A stretch of 64,000 bases of DNA from CBDCYN01 sp965224205. Its GTDB lineage: Bacteria; Planctomycetota; Phycisphaerae; Phycisphaerales; Phycisphaeraceae. A program made the translations under genes and the position numbers. The notes under the pieces were generated by a model. It was not told where the DNA came from, did not search any database, and saw only the letters and a program-made list of their open reading frames with translations. Positions 25,973 to 34,591 of the stretch are shown here, piece by piece; positions within the stretch are counted from its first letter, which is position 1; each line of letters begins with the position of its first letter. Where the stretch lies: positions 124,001 to 188,000 of the forward strand of contig CBDCYN010000043.1 of the NCBI GenBank assembly GCA_965224205.1, in the 5' to 3' direction.

Positions 25973-26449
25973 TCATCCTTGCAGGTGCTGGGCGTCGGCG
26001 TCGTGGAGTAATTCGATCACCTGCTGCACGTCTGAGGACTGCCGCAAAAAACGGCGGAAGGTATCGTTCTGGAGATGGCTAAAAATGCTCTCCATCGCCT
26101 GGAGGTGCTCGTTGGGGCTGTCCTTCGGGCTTAGCAGCAGAAACACGCAATAGACCGGGGCACGGTCCAGGGCATTGAAATCGACCCCTTCTTGGCTAAT
26201 CCCGATCGCGGCGGCCATCTTCTTAATCTTTTCATGTTTCACATGGGGCACGGCCACGCCCTTGCCGAACCCGGTCGAGCCGCCCTTCTCACGCTCGATA
26301 ATCTGCGCGACAAGCTCGTCTCGTAGAGCCTTGGTGCACGCCCGGGCCGCGACTAAGGCATCGACCAGTTCTTCGATCACCTGATCACGGGTGGTGGCGA
26401 CTAATTGAGGGACCACCGATTCTTCGGATACGAATTCGTGCAGTTTCAT
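25973..26449 (-). CDS. ptsN: PTS EIIA (PtsN/fructose type) protein
   Basis: Cytoplasmic phosphotransferase domain of about 158 residues from MKLHEFVSEESVV. The phospho-accepting histidine lies in FGKGVAVPHVKHEKIK, followed by the family block VYCVFLLLSPKDSPNEHLQAM. With HPr downstream and hpf upstream it resembles the nitrogen-PTS arrangement near rpoN in Proteobacteria, although rpoN itself is absent here. No membrane EIIC is present, so a regulatory, not transport, role is inferred. Upstream in-frame ATGs (26485, 26470, 26455) exist. The chosen start has AAGAGA before it. Confidence 0.87.
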   Translation of the reverse strand: MKLHEFVSEESVVPQLVATTRDQVIEELVDALVAARACTKALRDELVAQIIEREKGGSTGFGKGVAVPHVKHEKIKKMAAAIGISQEGVDFNALDRAPVYCVFLLLSPKDSPNEHLQAMESIFSHLQNDTFRRFLRQSSDVQQVIELLHDADAQHLQG

Positions 26450-26929
26450 AGGCATCTCTTGGTTTGGCATTCCCCGGCGTGCCATGGTTGATAAAAAAGG
26501 ACACCACCGTCATAAAGCGGTTTTCCCGTTTAACCCTCTGATCATAGACCCGTCGGCTTCGCCGTGCGAATGGCCGCGTGGCATCGTGTCCCCGAGGGGG
26601 GCTGGTCAACCGTCTCGGGATCTGTTGACCCGGAATAAATCTCCGGCACCCGGGTGCCGGGGCATGGCTTGATCCCCCGTCCATAAGGGGGGCTCGATGG
26701 ATACAAGAATACCAACCTGCCGTGCCCTACGCTCGGGACCATGATCGGCGAACGATTCAAATCGATACTCAACCTCTACCTTCGCCTAAGTTGATCGGAT
26801 CCACGGTGGTTCGTGCCCCACAGCCCCGAGGGGTGGCCATGTTTCGTCGTGTCACTGCGGGTCTGACGTTAGGGTCAAGGGCTTGCCGGTTTCGGTAAGA
26901 GTGGCATCGTTTGACGCAGCTACAGCCGG
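26450..26929. other. Intergenic region between hpf and EIIA with an 18-bp palindrome
   Basis: About 480 bases with no supported gene. It contains the perfect palindrome CCGGCACCCGGGTGCCGG at 26643-26660 and, just beyond, a CCCCCGTC...GGGGGGCT hairpin (about 26672-26696) like the one at 8413. Its length argues that hpf and EIIA have separate promoters. Confidence 0.5.
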
Positions 26930-27247
26930 TCAGGTTCTCGGCTCATTGATTTTGTGTTTGTGGTTACGAAGCTTGGCCTTGTGCTCGGTAAGCTGGCGTT
27001 CGAGTTTCTTGACCGCTTCGTCGATACAGCGGTACAGGTCCAGCCCGCTGGTCTTACAGATAAACGGCTCGGCGTGGTCGACGTGGACGATGATCTCCAG
27101 CTCGCTGGTGTGGTCGACCTGGTCGATCACGACCTCGATCTTTTGGATTTTATCAAAGTACCGCGGGAGCTTGGAGACCTTGTCCGAGGCGTATTGTCGG
27201 ATCGCGTCGGTCATGTCGATGTGCCGGCCGGACACTATAATTTCCAT
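26930..27247 (-). CDS. hpf: Ribosome hibernation promoting factor (short HPF/RaiA type)
   Basis: Short HPF of 105 residues: MEIIVSGRHIDMTDAIRQYA, LPRYFDKIQKIEVVIDQ, LEIIVHVDHAEPFICKTSGL and DLYRCIDEAVKKLERQL cover the beta-alpha-beta-beta-beta-alpha fold. It lacks the long C-terminal dimerisation domain, so it fits short HPF or YfiA. It binds the 30S decoding region in stationary phase. GGAG precedes the ATG. It lies upstream of the EIIA gene, a linkage known from the rpoN operon. Confidence 0.9.
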   Translation of the reverse strand: MEIIVSGRHIDMTDAIRQYASDKVSKLPRYFDKIQKIEVVIDQVDHTSELEIIVHVDHAEPFICKTSGLDLYRCIDEAVKKLERQLTEHKAKLRNHKHKINEPRT

Positions 27248-27278
27248 GTCATCATCTCCAATTCTTTCTTGTCGAAAA

Positions 27279-28181
27279 CTATAAGGTGTTCGGGGTATTT
27301 TGCTGACTTGGTGGCCCGGCTGCCGGCTCCACCGCGTGGCGGGCCAACGCCTGATTAGCCTGCTTCTTATCGTCCCATCGCTGGTTCTCGGGCAGCACCA
27401 CGCCGCCGCTGACCGTGAATCTCAAGGCTTCTTCGATCGAGACCGGCAGGTCGAGCGTGTCCGCTCGTGGCACGGTGATGACGTAGCCGGTGAACGGGGT
27501 GGGTGAGCTGGGCACGAAGACGGTTAGGCAGTCCTGCCCCGCTCTGTGGCCGATCGCCCGCATCGTGTCCCCGGTGACCAGTCCAACGGACCATAACCCT
27601 TTTCGCGGGTATTCGACCGCGACCACCTTGTTGAATTGAAGCCTCGGGTCTTCCGATCCGACTAAAAAATCGGTCACCTGCTTGACAGAAGGGTAGATCT
27701 GTTTCACGAGTGGAAGTCTTCGGAACAACTGTTCGCCTCGAGAGTAAAGCCTGTGACCGATAAAGCTGCCCAGCACGGCGCCCACGAAATAGGTCAGGAA
27801 CACCGCGATCACTAACCCGATCAGGTCTAACAGAACCGCATACTGATTCCACCAGGATTGGAGCTTCTGCCGGCGCGTCACCAGGCGTAACCAACGCCGG
27901 TTTTCCTCGCCGCCAGCGGCTTTCCAGGCTTTGACCTCTTCGCTGGTTAAATCTTCTCGTGCCTGCTCAACCTCTTCCTCTAGCACGGTCGGCCATTCGA
28001 CGTACCGGACAATGGTCTCCCGCAGTCCATAGTTGATGGGTTGGGCGATCCGGTCGCGAAAGAACCCATAAGCCGCAACAAGGATCCATATCGTCAGGAT
28101 CGTCGGCAGTAAGATCGTTAGCCCGCGAAGAAAGAACTGCCTAAAATTTGACCCTCGAGAGGCCTTGTTGTCCCTAGCCAT
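27279..28181 (-). CDS. DUF502 membrane protein
   Basis: Inner-membrane protein of 300 residues. The first helix is FFLRGLTILLPTILTIWILVAAYGFF, preceded by basic residues. A soluble charged insert (about 75 residues, with WPTVLEEEVEQAREDL) separates it from the second helix (LLDLIGLVIAVFLTYFVGAVLGSFIG). Then comes the DUF502 core RLPLVKQIYPSVKQVTDFL and TVFVPSSPTPFTGYVITVPR. The insert is longer than usual. Function unknown. GGAG precedes the ATG. It is 31 bases upstream of hpf on the same strand, so they are likely one transcript. Confidence 0.86.
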   Translation of the reverse strand: MARDNKASRGSNFRQFFLRGLTILLPTILTIWILVAAYGFFRDRIAQPINYGLRETIVRYVEWPTVLEEEVEQAREDLTSEEVKAWKAAGGEENRRWLRLVTRRQKLQSWWNQYAVLLDLIGLVIAVFLTYFVGAVLGSFIGHRLYSRGEQLFRRLPLVKQIYPSVKQVTDFLVGSEDPRLQFNKVVAVEYPRKGLWSVGLVTGDTMRAIGHRAGQDCLTVFVPSSPTPFTGYVITVPRADTLDLPVSIEEALRFTVSGGVVLPENQRWDDKKQANQALARHAVEPAAGPPSQQNTPNTL

Positions 28182-28575
28182 CCTAGCTCCAGCAGCTTCC
28201 GCCAGGGCCTTACAACCCTACTCTCGCGCTTGAATGAGCGATTCGATCCCTCAAAGGGCGATGCTATACGATCTTACACCTCGTTTACCTAGTAGGATAG
28301 ATCCGCTGATATGTATCGTCAAAAAAGCTCGACCGTCGCACGTTAAAGGGCTAAAGATGCACTATTTTTGGTATCTGAGGTCTGGAGCGTTACTCTTGGC
28401 CTCAAAAAAGATGTCTCAGAGTCTTAATTAGTGTTCGCGGCGTCACATGAGGGGATGATCGCTGCCGGGTCATGGGCCCATTACCCTCAATAATCGGACA
28501 AAACCTTATCATTTTCTTTTTTTATGATGGATGATGTCCTGAAAACGATGAGTTTCGACAGAATTAAGGAATCGA
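28182..28575. other. AT-rich intergenic region between DUF502 and RidA genes
   Basis: Almost 400 bases, AT-richer than its surroundings, between two divergent genes. No gene is supported. ATCAT and ATGAT flank a T-rich loop near 28507-28527. It probably holds both promoters. Confidence 0.4.
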
Positions 28576-29058
28576 ATGAAAGATCTTCGAACAAGGTTAG
28601 GTCAGATGGGGATCCACATGCCTCAGCCACCTGTCCCTTTGGCGGCTTATGTCCCCGCGTTACAAGTGGGCGATTGGGTTTACGTTAGCGGACAGCTACC
28701 GATCGAAAACGGCCGGTTGATAGCGACGGGACGGGTGAACAGCCAGGTCAGCCTCGAGCAAGCATGCGACGCGTGCCGGCAATGTGCCCTCAATGGACTG
28801 GCGGCGATCGATCAACTGCTTGACGGGGATTGGCAGGCGTTTAATAGGGTCGTGCGCTTGGGGGTGTATGTGGCCTCGGACGTTGACTTCACCGACCAGT
28901 CACTCGTCGCCGACGCAGCCAGTCAGTTGCTCGTGGATGTGTTGGCCCAGCACGGCCAACACGCCAGGGCCGCGGTCGGGGTCAACGCCCTGCCGAAAGC
29001 CGCCCCTGTTGAAGTCGAGATCCTCGCCCAAGTTCGTGGGGCGACGATACGGGTATAG
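28576..29058 (+). CDS. RidA family (YjgF/YER057c/UK114) protein
   Basis: Trimeric Rid-type protein of 160 residues: PLAAYVPALQVGDWVYVSGQLPIENG, DQLLDGDWQAFNRVVRLGVYVAS and AARAAVGVNALPKAAPVEVE (as read in the sequence, starting at HARAAVG). The key arginine of RidA enamine deaminases (C-terminal R-x-A/C region) is present as ARAAVGVNALPKAAP. RidA hydrolyses reactive enamines from amino-acid metabolism. This long-N-terminus form may instead be a Rid subfamily with no known substrate. AAGGAATCG precedes the ATG. Confidence 0.84.
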   Translation: MKDLRTRLGQMGIHMPQPPVPLAAYVPALQVGDWVYVSGQLPIENGRLIATGRVNSQVSLEQACDACRQCALNGLAAIDQLLDGDWQAFNRVVRLGVYVASDVDFTDQSLVADAASQLLVDVLAQHGQHARAAVGVNALPKAAPVEVEILAQVRGATIRV

Positions 29059-29386
29059 TCCCTGACCGGGCGTGGTCCCACGCGGTGACCTGACCCGATG
29101 ATCGAGGGAGACCTCGACCCGTTTGGAGGATCGTTTACATCGCAGCAACCCGTGCCGTCTCGGGGTTTTTCCACGAGCACTTGACGCAAAGCATCCCGGC
29201 TAGGAAACTTGTAGCTCTACACGAATAGGAACACGTCAAGCCGGGTGTCGACCGGTTCGACTAAACTCATGGTGACCGCTGACGTGACGGGTCGTCCTCT
29301 TCGGTCCGCCCGCGACCGCGACGCTGACAACGAGGTCGACTCGACTTCAGATAATGTTTGGGCCCACGCCTAGGAGTGACTGATCA
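29059..29386. other. Intergenic region after the RidA gene
   Basis: About 330 bases. I see no gene, long repeat or convincing terminator in it. Confidence 0.35.
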
Positions 29387-30769
29387 ATGGCGACCAACGC
29401 GCGAAGCAACGGAGGTGCCGCGGGCTACGCCGTGGCGGTGGTGATCTTGGGGTGTCTGTTCGGGTTAACGGTCGTCCTGGCCGCGGTGTTCAAGAGCCAG
29501 ATCGCCGAGCACCAGATCGCCGCCCAGGAAGCCAAGAGTGAGCTAGAACAGTTCGTCGCTCGCCGGGAGATGAACGAGTCTCACATGACGCAGCTCAAGG
29601 AGAAAGCCAAGGCCCAAGACCGATCGGTCGTGGGGATGCTGCGTGCGGAGAACGAGAAGCTCAAACGGATGATCGATCAGTCCCCCACCGCCAGCCTCGA
29701 ATCGATCGAGAATCAGAAGAAGTCGCTGCAACTGTCCTCGGGTCAGACCCTCATGTCGGCAATCGTGCAGCTCCAGGCCGAGCTGGCGGCGGCCAAGAAA
29801 CAGGCCCAGGAGGCCAAGGCCCAGGTCGCCAACGCCCAAGATGCAGCCGCCCAGACCCAGGCCCAGCAACAGGCCCAGGCCACCGAATACGAGCAGGCCG
29901 TCGCCGAATCGAACGATAGGATCGCGGCCGTGCAGGGGCAGTTCGACCGGTTCCGCTCGGACGTCGAAGCCCAGCGGACCAAGTTCGAGGACCACCTCGA
30001 GACGATCCGCTCCCAGAAGCAGCAGGTCATCGACGAGCTCGAAGGCACCGGCGAGCAGAAAGATCAGCAGGTCGCGTTGCTCAAACAGAGGATCGAGGAA
30101 CTGACCGGGCTTCTGCCCGAGACCGGCGGTGTCGGGCCCGATCCTACCCGCCAACCCGACGGGGAAATCACCGCGGTCATGCCCGAAGAAGACCTCGTCT
30201 ACATCAGCCGGGGCAAGGTCGACCAGATGATGCTGGGGATGACCTTTGACGTATTCGATCACGACGGCGGCGTCGTGGTCGACGAGTACGGCGACCTGCG
30301 GGGCTACGCGACGATCGAGGTGATCAGCGTCACGGACAATGCCTCTTTGGCCCGCGTGGTGAGGCTCCAACGCGGCAGGCGGGTCGATGAGGGCGACCTG
30401 ATCGCCAATCTTGTTTACGACCCGAACACCACGTACAAGTTTTTCGTGTTCGGGAAGTTCGACATCGACAACACCGGCCGGGCCACGACGACCGACCGGC
30501 GGCGCATCGAGACGATCGTCAACAAATGGGGCGGCGTCCTGGCGCGGGACCTGTCTTATAGCACCGATTTCCTGGTCCTGGGCCAAGAGCCGGACTTCCC
30601 CGAGCCGTTAAGCCCCCACGAAACCGACCCCGAGGTGATCGCCCTACGCACCCAGCAGATCCAGACCTATAAAAAATATCAGGACCTGATCGCGTCGGCC
30701 AAGACGCTGTCGATCCCGGTGCTCAACCAGAACCGCTTCCTAGCCCTTGTGGGTTATTACCAAAGGTAA
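29387..30769 (+). CDS. Membrane-anchored coiled-coil protein with BRCT-like C-terminus
   Basis: Not a named family. Residues 14-36 are a membrane helix (YAVAVVILGCLFGLTVVLAAVF). Residues about 45-245 are a long coiled coil rich in A, Q, E, K. A small beta-rich domain follows (EITAVMPEEDLVYISRGKVDQ, then MLGMTFDVFDHDGGVVVD) that recalls FlgT-C-like folds. The last 115 residues resemble BRCT: FFVFGKFDIDN, RRRIETIVNKWGGVLARDLS, STDFLVLGQEP and LSIPVLNQNRFLALVGY. BRCT domains normally sit in cytoplasmic DNA-repair proteins, so this pairing is odd. The BRCT call is by eye. AGGAG precedes the ATG. Confidence 0.7.
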   Translation: MATNARSNGGAAGYAVAVVILGCLFGLTVVLAAVFKSQIAEHQIAAQEAKSELEQFVARREMNESHMTQLKEKAKAQDRSVVGMLRAENEKLKRMIDQSPTASLESIENQKKSLQLSSGQTLMSAIVQLQAELAAAKKQAQEAKAQVANAQDAAAQTQAQQQAQATEYEQAVAESNDRIAAVQGQFDRFRSDVEAQRTKFEDHLETIRSQKQQVIDELEGTGEQKDQQVALLKQRIEELTGLLPETGGVGPDPTRQPDGEITAVMPEEDLVYISRGKVDQMMLGMTFDVFDHDGGVVVDEYGDLRGYATIEVISVTDNASLARVVRLQRGRRVDEGDLIANLVYDPNTTYKFFVFGKFDIDNTGRATTTDRRRIETIVNKWGGVLARDLSYSTDFLVLGQEPDFPEPLSPHETDPEVIALRTQQIQTYKKYQDLIASAKTLSIPVLNQNRFLALVGYYQR

Positions 30770-30781
30770 TCGTCGTCGACC

Positions 30782-31843
30782 ATGGCCCGAGACGTCCCGC
30801 CCGCGGTCCAATGGGCGCAATATCTAGCGGCGCGCCTGGCGGCGGCGGGGTTGTTGAGCTTCGATGTCGAAGACAACCTCCGCACCGCCGCGACGATCGG
30901 CAGGGGCTTGTACCGCCTGTTCCCGGCGCTGAGCCGCTGGCCCGTGCTGGGGTCGGTGCGGATGTTTTCATCGTTTAGCCAACGGCGTGACCGGGCGCGA
31001 GGCCATGTTCGCCTGGCGTTTCCAGATCTGGATGACCGTGAAATCGACCGGATCGCGCTATGCTCTTTCGAGCACCTCATCCAGCTTATCATTGAGGTCT
31101 GCCACACCCCCCGCCTGATCCACGAGGACAGCTGGTCGTACCGGGTGCGGCTGGGGGAGATCGGCCCAACGTTGCAGCTGCTCAACTCAGATCAGCCGGT
31201 GATCATGGTCACCGGACACCTGGGCAATTGGGAGGTTTTGGGCTATTTATTGACGGTGGTTGGGTACCGGGTGCACGCGATCGCCCGGCCTTTGGATAAC
31301 CAGCGGATCAACGACTGGCTGCTAGGCGTGCGTGAGCGCAAGGGTCTCCGCGTCGTCACCAAGTGGAACGCCACCGACGGGATGCTCGAGATACTCAAGA
31401 CAGACGGCTTACTAGCGTTTATCGCCGATCAAAACGCGGGGGATAAGGGTTTGTTCGTCCCGTTTTTCGGCCGCCTAGCTAGCGCGTACAAGTCGATCGG
31501 CTTGCTGGCGATCACCCAAAACATCCCGATTATATGCGGTTACGCCAAACGCCTACCCCACGGCTACCATTTCGAACTAGGGGCGGCAGATATTATTTAT
31601 CCCCAAGACTGGTCAAACCAGCCTGACCCCCTCTATTATGTCACAGCCAGATACACCCGGGCGATCGAACAGATGGTCCGGGCCTGCCCCGAGCAATACC
31701 TATGGATGCATCGCCGATGGAAGAGTAGACCCAGGTTTGAGCGCCAGGGCAAACCGATGCCCTCGCTGATGCGTCGTAAACTAGAATCTCTTCCTTGGAT
31801 GGACCAGGCAATGATGAACCGTTTGCTTGAACCGGGAACCTAA
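30782..31843 (+). CDS. LpxL/HtrB-like lipid acyltransferase
   Basis: Member of the lysophospholipid acyltransferase group that includes lipid A acyltransferases LpxL and LpxM. The catalytic H-x4-E is in IMVTGHLGNWEVLG. The later blocks LLAFIADQNAGDKGLFVPFFGR and EQYLWMHRRWKSRP match the family (substrate-binding D-Q and W-x-H-R-R-W-K). The length (353 residues) is slightly longer than LpxL, with an N-terminal helix. Lipid A synthesis in Planctomycetes would use such enzymes. It starts 12 bases after the coiled-coil gene, so the two are probably one operon. Confidence 0.87.
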   Translation: MARDVPPAVQWAQYLAARLAAAGLLSFDVEDNLRTAATIGRGLYRLFPALSRWPVLGSVRMFSSFSQRRDRARGHVRLAFPDLDDREIDRIALCSFEHLIQLIIEVCHTPRLIHEDSWSYRVRLGEIGPTLQLLNSDQPVIMVTGHLGNWEVLGYLLTVVGYRVHAIARPLDNQRINDWLLGVRERKGLRVVTKWNATDGMLEILKTDGLLAFIADQNAGDKGLFVPFFGRLASAYKSIGLLAITQNIPIICGYAKRLPHGYHFELGAADIIYPQDWSNQPDPLYYVTARYTRAIEQMVRACPEQYLWMHRRWKSRPRFERQGKPMPSLMRRKLESLPWMDQAMMNRLLEPGT

Positions 31844-32131
31844 CGGTAACATGGGTAAATTCGCCCATGCTAAAAGTGACGGTGACCCTCGAATCGCAGC
31901 CTCAGCGACCTTGAACATGCATGAATGTAGACCACGGTTGACGGGTTCCCGGATTGTCAAAAACGACACGGAATATATACCCGCCATGACAACCCTTAAG
32001 GAACGATACACCCACGGTTGGCCTTTTTAACCGCGACACACGCGCCAGAAGCTTGACGCGGACCCAAGCAGACCGAATGATTGTATAGTCTTGTTTGACA
32101 AACCTTATCGAACGTTGACGGAGAAACAGCC

Positions 32132-32527
32132 ATGATCATTGATGAGACGACGGAGCAGCGATTAAAAGACAGGAAAATCCTCATTGTGGATGACGACCGC
32201 GACGTCCTCGATAGTATCGATCGGGCTCTTCACGCGGAGGGGGCGATCACCCACACGTGCGCCGATGGGAACACCGCGGTGCGGATCTGTGAGACGGAAT
32301 CACCGGATCTGCTGGTCCTGGACATGATGCTGCCCAAGCGCAGCGGCTTCTTGGTACTCGAGAAAGTTAAGCGGCTGGCCTCTCCCCCGAAGGTGGTCAT
32401 GGTGACCGCCAACGAGGGCAGGCGACATCAGCAGTACGCTGAGACGCTGGGCGTGGATGGTTACCTGATCAAACCTGTCCGCCTAGAGCACCTGATCACG
32501 ATGTCCAAACAGTTACTCAATCCGTAG
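32132..32527 (+). CDS. Stand-alone receiver domain (CheY-like) response regulator
   Basis: Single receiver domain of 131 residues without an output domain. The acidic pocket is D20-D22 (LIVDDDRD), the phospho-acceptor is D64 (LLVLDMMLPKRSG), the switch threonine is T92 (MVTAN), and the conserved lysine is K114 (YLIKPVRLEH). Single-domain regulators act by protein contacts. No kinase gene is adjacent. GGAGA precedes the ATG. Confidence 0.9.
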   Translation: MIIDETTEQRLKDRKILIVDDDRDVLDSIDRALHAEGAITHTCADGNTAVRICETESPDLLVLDMMLPKRSGFLVLEKVKRLASPPKVVMVTANEGRRHQQYAETLGVDGYLIKPVRLEHLITMSKQLLNP

Positions 32528-33121
32528 CCGGTTAACACCGCTGGCGTTGGCTGGTCCTACACGAGTAAGGACCCATTGTGGTGAAAGTGATCTAGCTGCG
32601 GGCTGCCAACCCGCAGGGGATGTTTTGATGACGAGACATCTTCCTCATCATCCCACAGGACGGCCCTACATTTTTGGCTCAGCTCTCCTCGGCTTCGATG
32701 GGAACCACGTATGTCGTGGTGCTTACCTACGAGGCAGCGGTGGTATTTTCATCTATGGCCGGTGGGTATATACTGGGGATTAAATTAGGCTCTATTGGAA
32801 AACTCGTCTTGGAATTCAATCCGGTGTATACCTTGGTCGGCTAAGTTTGTCCGATCCCTAACGACGCGAGAGCATGTGTATCAATAGCTTACATCACGCC
32901 CGACGCGATAGACTTACACACGGTGCGTATAACTGGCTGCTGGTCAGCCACGGACAGGCGATCAAAGTTTTTTTTTCGATAGAACAGTAGCTGAAGCCTA
33001 ATTCATGAACGGCGGCGAAGCTTACCACTTGGTCCTTGTCTACCGATCATGAACAAAGTGGCGTGTAACCCATATACGCGGCAAGAGCGTTTACGAGGCG
33101 GCATCGACCGCTAGATACCGT
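32528..33121. other. Large intergenic region with a terminator-like hairpin
   Basis: About 590 bases with no supported gene. A 7-bp stem with a 7-base loop lies at 32596-32616 and a T9 run near 32968. A diverged piece resembling the right end of family A (GTATTTTCATCTATGG near 32742) is suggestive only. Confidence 0.45.
32596..32616 (+). terminator. Probable terminator of the receiver-domain gene
   Basis: CTGCGGG (32596-32602), loop CTGCCAA, CCCGCAG (32610-32616), followed shortly by a TTTT run. It lies about 70 bases after the stop codon. Confidence 0.45.
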
Positions 33122-33148
33122 TTGCCCCCTGTGATCGATAGGTCCTTT

Positions 33149-34463
33149 ATGGCGATGCTCACCCAGTTCCGTGGACCCCTGACCCTCATCGTCCGGCGCC
33201 TGGGCCGGTGGGGATTGTGTCTGCTGATTGGTAGCCTGCTCCTAGGGCCCGTGCGGCTGGCTTGGTCGGGGCCAGCGGTGGTCACCACCAACGACGGCCG
33301 GCAGTATGTCGGACCGATCGTCGCCGAAGACGAAGAAGGGATCACCCTGCTGATCTCCGGGATCCATACCCCGATCCCCCGCAGCGATATCCAGAACATC
33401 CAATACCCCCAAGCCATTGAAGACGAATACCGCCAGCGTAAATCCGAACTGGAAAGCGACGACCTGACCGGGCACTATCAACTCGCCAAGTGGTTGTTTG
33501 ATCACCAGCGATACGACCTGGCCCACCAGCAGCTCAAAGACCTTCACGCCCGCCTCACCGACGCGGCCCCGCAGGACCTGCGGTACCAGATCGACCTGCT
33601 CGACAAGGCCGTGTCCTTCCGCCTTAGTCTCCAAGAAGAAAACCAAACCCCCGACCCGAAGCAGCCTCCTTCCGATCCACAGGCCCAGGCCCCCAACGAC
33701 GGCCCGCCGGTCACCCCGCCCCAGCAGCAGCCGTCACCCGCCCTGCCCAAGCTCACCGACGAGCAGATCAACGCGATCAAGGTCTTTGAACTGCCCGAAG
33801 ATCTTTTCGCCGCCAAGCCCAACGTCCGCGATCACCCCGCAGACCATCAAGGACCTCTACGACCAATACGCCAACGACGCCCGGCTGCCCGAACTCAAGG
33901 AGTTCTCGACATGGCCCGGTTACCAGCAGCTCGATCTGATCTTCCAGCTGCGGGCGCGCCAGCTATACAGCCAGGTCCAGGTCCGCTCTGAACCCTCAGC
34001 GCTGCGGGAGTTCCGCCGCATCCACCGCCAATACGTGCTCAACTACTGCGGCACCAATGCCTGTCACGGCGGGGCCGAAACCGGCGGGTTCTACCTGTTT
34101 AAAGACCGCCGCGAAGACCCCCGCACGATCTACACTAATTTCTTTATCCTTCATTCCACCACCATCGATCGCCAGGACATGATCGACCGCTTAGACCCAC
34201 GCAGCTCACTGCTGCTCCAATACGGGCTACCCCCAGACCAGGACGGGCCCCAGCACCCGCAAACCCAGGGTTGGCGCCCAAAATTTAACGATACGCAATC
34301 ACCGCTGTATCAGCAGATCGAACAGTGGATCCATACCTTATGGACCCCCACCCCCGACTACGGGATCGATTACACGCTGCCCCCCCAAAAAACCTCGTCG
34401 GGCAAAAACCACCGCACCCACCAAGACACAGCTGGCGAGCCAACGCCCGCCCAGGCACAATAA
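33149..34463 (+). pseudogene. Envelope protein with C-x4-C-H haem-like motif, one frame shift
   Basis: Two overlapping frames form one protein of about 437 residues. The 5' frame has an N-terminal hydrophobic helix (WGLCLLIGSLLLGPVRLAW), a small beta domain (TTNDGRQYVGPIVAEDEEGI) and a helical and Pro/Gln-rich linker up to FAAKPNVR. It then continues one base later as ITPQTIKDLYDQYANDARLP. The 3' part has RRIHRQYVLNYCGTNACHGG, a C-x4-C-H motif like a variant c-type haem site, and ends in basic residues. The shift is near 33830. The start at 33149 is favoured over TTG 33122. Either decay or a sequence error. Confidence 0.72.
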
Positions 34464-34591
34464 GGTCCGTTAGCATGGTTCGGTATCAAACAGACGCAAC
34501 CAGACAACCGCCCCGGGCACGCCGCACCGCGCGGATGCGCAGGCGAAGCAACCGACGACGTGCCGTTCCCGCATCAGATGGATAGACGTTG

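Noticed and set aside
28234..28431. 65-codon frame in the DUF502-RidA gap
   Set aside because: AT-rich intergenic sequence, no recognisable domain or good start context.
32742..32775. Possible further family A end (GTATTTTCATCTATGG then GGTGGGTATAT)
   Set aside because: Only the last block is alike and spacing to other blocks is not met; left out of the repeat count.
32547..32783. 78-codon frame after the receiver gene
   Set aside because: It overlaps a terminator-like hairpin and has no family likeness.
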